Positions 59,621 through 64,000 of a DNA stretch of 64,000 nt are shown here, in pieces. The translations under genes were made by a program, and so were the position numbers. The DNA comes from Devosia elaeis. Lineage in GTDB: Bacteria > Pseudomonadota > Alphaproteobacteria > Rhizobiales > Devosiaceae. The DNA lies in assembly GCF_001650025.1 (NCBI RefSeq), contig NZ_LVVY01000064.1:1-64000 (forward strand), read 5' to 3'. Position 1 is the stretch's first letter; each line of letters starts with the position of its first letter. The notes beneath the pieces were generated by a model, which was given only the letters and a program-made list of their open reading frames with translations, was not told the origin of the DNA and did no database searches.

Positions 59621-60241
59621 ATGCATCAGCATGCAAGCGACATCTGCCGGGCCCTGCGCGATTGGCGCATCCATGCCCGCCTGGGACAGGCCGAGATCGC
59701 CGAATGCCTCGGCGTGACCCAGAGCCAGGTGAGCCGCTGGGAAAGCGGCCGCGACCTGCCGCGCCCGCACAATGTGGATGCCATCCGCCGCCTGATCTGG
59801 GGCGCCGATGCCGATCCCCTGCAGGCGCTGACCCATTTCGTGGAGCAATCCAGCCAGCATCTGCTGCTGATCGACATGCACCACGCCATCATCGCCCGCA
59901 GCAGGCCGCTGCGCGGCACGCCGAACCCGCTGGAACGCTTCGAGTGGGTGCTCGACCCCGAGCGTAATCCGGCCTTCGCGCCGGCCTGGCGCCGTTTCGT
60001 CGCCATTCTCGAACAGCCCTCGGGCGCGGTCGGCCTGACGGTCACCCTGCCCTTCACCCAGGACGGCGAGCCCTGGTGCGCGACGCTGGCCATGGTGGTC
60101 TATTCGGTCGCCGGCATGCGCATCTGCCTGGCAGAACCGCGCTTCGCCCCCTGCGAGCGTCCCGGCGATATCCGCTTCGAGGAAACCCGCATCGCCGCCG
60201 ACGCTCCCGACCGGCACAGGCTCACCCTCTGGCAGGCCTGA
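59621..60241 (+). CDS. XRE-family regulator with a C-terminal sensor-like domain
   Basis: A 206-residue DNA-binding protein. Residues 10-65 are a Cro/C1-type helix-turn-helix (IHARLGQAEIAECLGVTQSQVSRWESGRDLPRPHNVDAI). The C-terminal 130 residues (about 75-206) include a LLIDMHHAIIARSRPLRGTP segment and may be a PAS-like or unclassified sensor region. The gene diverges from the outer-membrane-like gene at 58270 over about 195 bp and may control it. Its ligand is unknown. Confidence 0.85.
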   Translation: MHQHASDICRALRDWRIHARLGQAEIAECLGVTQSQVSRWESGRDLPRPHNVDAIRRLIWGADADPLQALTHFVEQSSQHLLLIDMHHAIIARSRPLRGTPNPLERFEWVLDPERNPAFAPAWRRFVAILEQPSGAVGLTVTLPFTQDGEPWCATLAMVVYSVAGMRICLAEPRFAPCERPGDIRFEETRIAADAPDRHRLTLWQA

Positions 60242-60286
60242 GCGGCACATAGCGGGCGGTAATATCCCCAGTCTTGCGGTTCTCCC

Positions 60287-60437
60287 GCCTCCCTCCCCTT
60301 TGTGGGGAGGGAGAAAAAGAGCCGAAGCTCCGGTTTGGCAGCGCAAGTCGCGCTCACCCCAAACACATGGCGACCCGCGCCGGGGGCGCGGCGCGGGTCT
60401 CGTGAGGGAAGGAGGTGATTTCCCCCACGGGGAGGGA
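60287..60437. repeat. palindromic element, CTCCCC/GGGGAG family
   Basis: CCTCCCTCCCCTTTGTGGGG, continuing AGGGAG, forms the left hairpin; TTTCCCCCACGGGGAGGGAAA forms the right one near 60419-60439. Between them lies about 100 bp with a GACCCGCGCCG...CGGCGCGGGTC stem. It fills the gap between the XRE gene and the Asn-rich gene. Confidence 0.7.
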
Positions 60438-60446
60438 AAAGCGCCT

Positions 60447-60800
60447 TTACCAGCGCTTGCCGCCGTGACGCTTGTTGAAGCTGTTCCAGCTATTGCCGGA
60501 ATTGACGTTGTTGTTCGTGGTATTTCCCGAATTCACATTCGTCGTGTTGCCGGAATTGGAATAGCTGGTGTTCTGCCCGCCCAGGCCCAGAATGCCGTTG
60601 CCGCTGAGGATATTGGACAGGATCGAGCTGTTATTGCCCACCGCGACGGTGGTGCCGTTGAGGACATTGATGTCCTTGAGGCCCAGGGCCGCCGTGATAT
60701 TGCCGAGCAGGCCGCCATTGGACTTGTTGAAGAAGCCGGCATGGGCCGCGGGGGCCATGGCCAGGGTGGCGACGACGGAAAGCGCGATAATGGTTTTCAT
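60447..60800 (-). CDS. secreted Asn/Gly/Ser-rich small protein, 117 aa
   Basis: The start is the ATG at 60800, with GGGAG upstream. Residues 1-21 are a signal peptide (MKTIIALSVVATLAMAPAAHA). A conserved-looking middle (GGLLGNITAALGLKDINVLNGTTVAVGNN) is followed by three imperfect Asn/Ser/Gly/Thr repeats of the SGNTTN / NSGN type, and the tail is basic (FNKRHGGKRW). The frequent Asn (AAC, AAT) codons are unusual in this GC-rich genome, which argues for selection at the protein level. No family recognised; possibly a surface or matrix protein. Confidence 0.75.
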   Translation of the reverse strand: MKTIIALSVVATLAMAPAAHAGFFNKSNGGLLGNITAALGLKDINVLNGTTVAVGNNSSILSNILSGNGILGLGGQNTSYSNSGNTTNVNSGNTTNNNVNSGNSWNSFNKRHGGKRW

Positions 60801-60926
60801 CTCAGGTACTCCCTTTACTGATCCGTGAAGGACACGGGGCAAGGGAGCGCCTGACGCGCCGCAAGGCAATTTCGCGCCCCGATTTTATGCGTTCCATGCG
60901 CAAGATGCGCGAAAATACGGGAAAGT

Positions 60927-61856
60927 TCAGAGCTCGAACGGAGCCTGGAACGACTGGATCGCCTTGATGGCGGCCGAGGCGCGGTTTTCCACGCCCAGCT
61001 TGGTATAGACCTGTTCGAGATGCTTGTTCACCGTGCGGGGGCTGAGGCCGAGGATGTCGCCGATATCGCGATTGGACTTGCCATGGGCGATCCAGAGCAG
61101 CACCTCGCTCTCGCGCTGGGTGAGGCCGAAGGCCTGGCGCAACATCTCCTCCTGCCCCTCGCCCTGGGCGGGGCCGAGGCGGAAGAGATATTCATCGCCG
61201 CCCACCATGCCGAGATAGGCAAATTGCAGGGCCTGGCCATTGCCGGCCGCCAGGTCGAACCCGGCGCCGGGCTGGGCCCGTTCGCCCGCAGCCAGGCGCC
61301 AGGCGGCAAAGCCATCGGCGAGTTGATCCTGGCGCTCGGCATCGAGCCCCCAGCGCGCCAGGAGGCGATTGGCCTGCGGCGTCGACCACAGCAAGGCGCC
61401 ATCGGCCGCTAAGGCCAGCAGATGACGACCAGCCGCATCGAGCGCGATGCGGGCGCTCTGCGCGCGGCGGGCATTGGCCAGATGCACCCGGATACGGGCG
61501 CGCAATTCATCGACATGGATCGGCTTGGAGAGATAATCCACCCCACCGCTTTCCAGCGCATGCACGATATGCTCGGTCTCGGTCAGCCCGGTCATGAAGA
61601 TGATCGGCACATGGGCAAGCGGAGCCATGGCCTTCATGCGGCGGCTCGTTTCGAAGCCGTCGAGCCCGGGCATGATTGCATCCATCAGCACCACATCGGG
61701 CGTGACGCGCTGCACGATATTGAGCGCCGCCTCGCCCGAGCGCGCCACCAGCAGGGTGACCCCGGCATCTTCCAGCGCCGTGGTGAGGAAGCCCAGCGAT
61801 TCCGGGGAATCGTCGACCAGGAGCACGATGTCCTGTTCCTTCTCAATCCGGCTCAT
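60927..61856 (-). CDS. response regulator, receiver plus LuxR-type DNA-binding domain
   Basis: A 309-residue two-domain regulator: an N-terminal receiver (Asp59 in VVLMDAIMPGLDGF, Lys in DYLSKPIHVDEL), a central PAS-like segment (about 125-230), and a C-terminal LuxR/GerE helix-turn-helix (LTQRESEVLLWIAHGKSNRDIGDILGLSPRTVNKHLEQVY). Its start overlaps the end of the hybrid kinase gene by 14 nt on the same strand, so it is the likely partner of that kinase. Confidence 0.93.
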   Translation of the reverse strand: MSRIEKEQDIVLLVDDSPESLGFLTTALEDAGVTLLVARSGEAALNIVQRVTPDVVLMDAIMPGLDGFETSRRMKAMAPLAHVPIIFMTGLTETEHIVHALESGGVDYLSKPIHVDELRARIRVHLANARRAQSARIALDAAGRHLLALAADGALLWSTPQANRLLARWGLDAERQDQLADGFAAWRLAAGERAQPGAGFDLAAGNGQALQFAYLGMVGGDEYLFRLGPAQGEGQEEMLRQAFGLTQRESEVLLWIAHGKSNRDIGDILGLSPRTVNKHLEQVYTKLGVENRASAAIKAIQSFQAPFEL

Positions 61857-64000
61857 GGCTCATCCGTTCCAGCGTTTCGGCATAGGCCTCGAAATCGAAA
61901 TTCTCCATGTGCCGGCGCAAGAGCGCGACCAGCGGCATATTGTCGGGCTCGGCGGCCAGCTCGGCAAGCCGGGCCTCTATGCCCCGGACATGGCCGATCT
62001 GGCCCAGATTGGCGAGATCGCGCAAGGCTTCGGCACCCGGAGACTTCAGCGCACCCGGAGCAGTCTCAGCCGGCGGTGCATCGTCATAAGTCCATTCGAG
62101 CCCCAGATGCGTACTCAGCTTGTCAAGGAGCTGGTTGATGTCGAACGGCTTGGCCAGCGTGTCCGAATGGCCGGCATCCGCACTGGTGGGATTGGCGCCG
62201 TCGCCTATATTGGCGGACAGCATGATGATGGGCGCGCCGATCCCGCGCTCGCGAAGCGACCGAACCAGTTCCCAGCCGCTCATGCCGGGCATGCGGATAT
62301 CGATGAAGTAGAGGTCGGCTGCTGAGTGTGACGTTCTTTCCATCTCCCCTTGAGGGAGAGGGTGAATCGGCCGGAGGCCGAGACGGGTGAGAGGTTCCGG
62401 CGTCGCCTCGTATTCAACGTTCGCGGAAACGCCCGAACCCCGCATCCGCCCTTCGGGCGCCTTCTCCCTCAAGGGGGGAAGGCCACCCGGCGAGATTTCG
62501 CTATCCGGGAAACCCAATGCCGCAAGACACCCCATCCCGCTCTCCGCCGTCACCACCTCAAATCCCAGCGGCTCCAGCATCTCCCGCATCATCCTGCGGT
62601 GATCCTCATTGTCATCGACCACCATGATGGACAGCCGCGGCCCCATATAGCTGGTGACCGACCTTGCCACAGACGAACGCCGCGTTGGTCGCTCCACCTT
62701 GGCCAGCATCAGCCGCGCCTGAAAGCGTGTGCCCTCGCCCGGTGTGCTGGACACGGTGATTTCTCCGCCCAGGGTTTCGGTCAGCAGCTTGGTGATGGTG
62801 AGGCCCAACCCAAGCCCGGGCGTAAACCGGTTCCTCTCCGCCTCCCCGCGCACGAAGGGCTCGAAGATATGCGGCAAGTCCTCCGCGCCGATGCCGCTGC
62901 CACTGTCGGAAACGATGAAGGTCGCCACCTGCATGCGGTAGCCGACCTCGAAGCTGACATGGCCGGAGGGGGTGAACTTGATGGCATTGGAGAGCAGATT
63001 GACCAGGATCTGGCGCAGCCGCTTTTCATCGGTGCGCACATAGGCCGGCAGCGCCGCCGCCCGCACGTGGCGGAATTCCAGCCCCTTGGCCGCCGCCTGC
63101 AGGCGGAACATGTCGACGATCTGGTCGAGGAAGTCCTGGATATTGACCTCGCCGGAATAGACCTGCAGGCGCCCCGCCTCGATCTTGGAAATGTCGAGCA
63201 GGCCATCGATGAGCCCGGAAAGGTGCTCGGCACTGCGCCGGATGACCTGCACCGAGCCCTTGCGGTTTTCCGGCAGGGCAGCGTCGCGTTCGAGGATTTG
63301 CGCATAGCCCATCACCGCGTTGAGCGGCGTGCGCAATTCATGGCTGAGCCCCACCACGTAACGCGACTTGGCGTGGTTGGCGGCCTCCGCCTTTTCCTTG
63401 GCGCGCTGCAAGGCGGCGTCGGTCTTCCTATGCGCCTCGATTTCCTTGAGCAGCAGCGTGTTCTGCCGCGTGCTCTCCTCTTCGGCCACGAGCCGGCTGT
63501 CATGGGCCAATACCAGGAACCAGGTCATCACCCCGGCGGCGACGGCGAAGACGAAGAACACGACCAGCAGCGTGCCGCCCACCACATCGGCCGTATGCGG
63601 CGCCGAGCCGATTGCGAAGTAATAGATGAGCCCCAGAATGCCGCCGAGAATGGCACTGGCGATGGCCATGGACATGCCGTAGCGGCCCAGCCGGGTCTGC
63701 AATTTATCGATTGCCCATTGCGGCAGCACGCTGGCCGCCACCGCATGGGTCTGCGCCCGGAAATGCGCATGCGGCTTGCACATGTCGTGGCAGCGGGCAT
63801 CCAGCGAACAGCAGAGCGAACAGATCGGCGCCGCATAGGCCGGACACCAGGCCATGTCCTCGGGCTCGAACGGATGTTCGCAGATCGAGCAGGTGAGCGA
63901 GGGCTTGGACGCCCAGGCCTTGCGCGGCTTGCGAGCGAGATAATATTTGCCCCCGGTCGCCCAGGCGATGGCGGGCGAAGCGATGAAGCAGACGACGAGC
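61843..64000 (-). CDS. membrane hybrid histidine kinase with Cys-rich module and receiver carrying a repeat-derived insert (5' end beyond the window)
   Basis: The frame is open to the window edge, so the N-terminus is missing. From the edge: end of a membrane segment (CFIASPAIAWATGGKYYLAR), then a Cys-rich module (TCSICEHPFEPEDMAWCPAY, ICSLCCSLDARCHDMCKP; ten Cys in about 40 residues), two membrane helices, a HisKA domain (His in VGLSHELRTPLNAVMGY), an HATPase domain (LSNAIKFTPSG; DSGSGIG; GLGLGLTI), a receiver (acidic pair VVDDNED, Asp in LYFIDIRMPGMSG), and a C-terminal helical tail. The Cys-rich module before the kinase recalls symporter-kinase proteins of alphaproteobacteria. Between receiver strands 2 and 3 lies about 62 residues translated from a palindromic repeat. 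Its partner is the LuxR-type regulator that follows. Confidence 0.9.
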   Translation of the reverse strand, partial: LVVCFIASPAIAWATGGKYYLARKPRKAWASKPSLTCSICEHPFEPEDMAWCPAYAAPICSLCCSLDARCHDMCKPHAHFRAQTHAVAASVLPQWAIDKLQTRLGRYGMSMAIASAILGGILGLIYYFAIGSAPHTADVVGGTLLVVFFVFAVAAGVMTWFLVLAHDSRLVAEEESTRQNTLLLKEIEAHRKTDAALQRAKEKAEAANHAKSRYVVGLSHELRTPLNAVMGYAQILERDAALPENRKGSVQVIRRSAEHLSGLIDGLLDISKIEAGRLQVYSGEVNIQDFLDQIVDMFRLQAAAKGLEFRHVRAAALPAYVRTDEKRLRQILVNLLSNAIKFTPSGHVSFEVGYRMQVATFIVSDSGSGIGAEDLPHIFEPFVRGEAERNRFTPGLGLGLTITKLLTETLGGEITVSSTPGEGTRFQARLMLAKVERPTRRSSVARSVTSYMGPRLSIMVVDDNEDHRRMMREMLEPLGFEVVTAESGMGCLAALGFPDSEISPGGLPPLREKAPEGRMRGSGVSANVEYEATPEPLTRLGLRPIHPLPQGEMERTSHSAADLYFIDIRMPGMSGWELVRSLRERGIGAPIIMLSANIGDGANPTSADAGHSDTLAKPFDINQLLDKLSTHLGLEWTYDDAPPAETAPGALKSPGAEALRDLANLGQIGHVRGIEARLAELAAEPDNMPLVALLRRHMENFDFEAYAETLERMSHEPD
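62326..62511. repeat. palindromic element inside the hybrid kinase receiver (in-frame insertion)
   Basis: The stretch has the same two-hairpin plan as the intergenic elements at 16628-16768 and 23158-23285: CATCTCCCCTTGAGGGAGAG at 62341-62360 and CTTCTCCCTCAAGGGGGGAAG at 62461-62481. The piece 62343-62395 matches the inverted 16628-16682 closely, including GGCCGAGACGGGTGAG. It keeps the reading frame (about 186 bp, 62 codons) without stop codons. Confidence 0.85.

Overview
The window is a chromosomal segment of a GC-rich alphaproteobacterium, most probably of the order Hyphomicrobiales (Rhizobiales) and close to Devosia or its relatives. The evidence is the FtsZ N-terminus, the long FtsZ linker and the conserved tail ending [10 protein letters not shown], the ftsQ-ftsA-ftsZ-lpxC order, an HWE/HisKA_2-type kinase, a DUF2336 protein, the carboxyspermidine polyamine pair and an alphaproteobacterial type A RNase P RNA. 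The genus is inference. There is no prophage, integron, CRISPR array or insertion sequence. The accessory signal is a dense load of small palindromic repeats.

Layout. 1-650: two tiny, related basic proteins. 655-2481: an M24 aminopeptidase P. 2636-14807: minus-strand genes for DUF3828, a secreted unknown, ligA, recN, bamD, lpxC, ftsZ and ftsA; one plus-strand VOC-fold gene sits between ftsZ and ftsA. 14804-27879: the rest of the division and cell wall (dcw) cluster. In transcription order the whole cluster reads rsmH, ftsL, ftsI, murE, murF, mraY, ftsW, murG, murC, ddl, ftsQ, ftsA, then ftsZ. mraZ, murD and murB are not in it, and the place where murB would be is filled by a palindromic element. 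28070-31040: a divergent signalling module of CHASE3 kinase, single-domain receiver and receiver-HisKA_2 kinase. 31340-33772: a two-gene spermidine operon by the carboxyspermidine route. 34130-34515: rnpB, followed by a DjlA-like protein and a proline/alanine-rich membrane protein. 36292-38151: an ArsR-methyltransferase regulator with metF, preceded by a perfect 20-bp palindrome. 38520-45451: an MscS-type channel, DUF2336, katG divergent from oxyR, and rarD. 45643-51109: a host-attachment-family protein, a hydrolase pair, and a coupled operon of a YeeE/YedE sulfur transporter, a Cys-Ala-Gly-Pro repeat protein and a DUF6969-like protein, next to an exported rhodanese. 51268-57712: ettA, a GH13 enzyme, an FdhF/YdeP molybdoenzyme and an exported Cu/Zn superoxide dismutase. 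58270-60800: an unrecognised outer-membrane-like protein, an XRE regulator and an Asn-rich secreted peptide. 60927-64000: a LuxR-type response regulator and the 3' part of a membrane-bound, cysteine-rich hybrid kinase that runs off the window.

At least five families of dispersed palindromic repeats occupy most intergenic gaps. Two cases stand out. A near-identical ~180-bp composite element is present in inverted orientation at 33904-34082 and 39815-39994. A member of the CTCCCC/GGGGAG family lies in frame inside the receiver domain of the hybrid kinase (62326-62511) and adds about 62 residues between conserved secondary-structure elements.

Functionally the window is mostly housekeeping: peptidoglycan precursor synthesis and division, lipid A and outer-membrane assembly, DNA ligation and repair, methionine-cycle control, peroxide and superoxide defence, and signal transduction.
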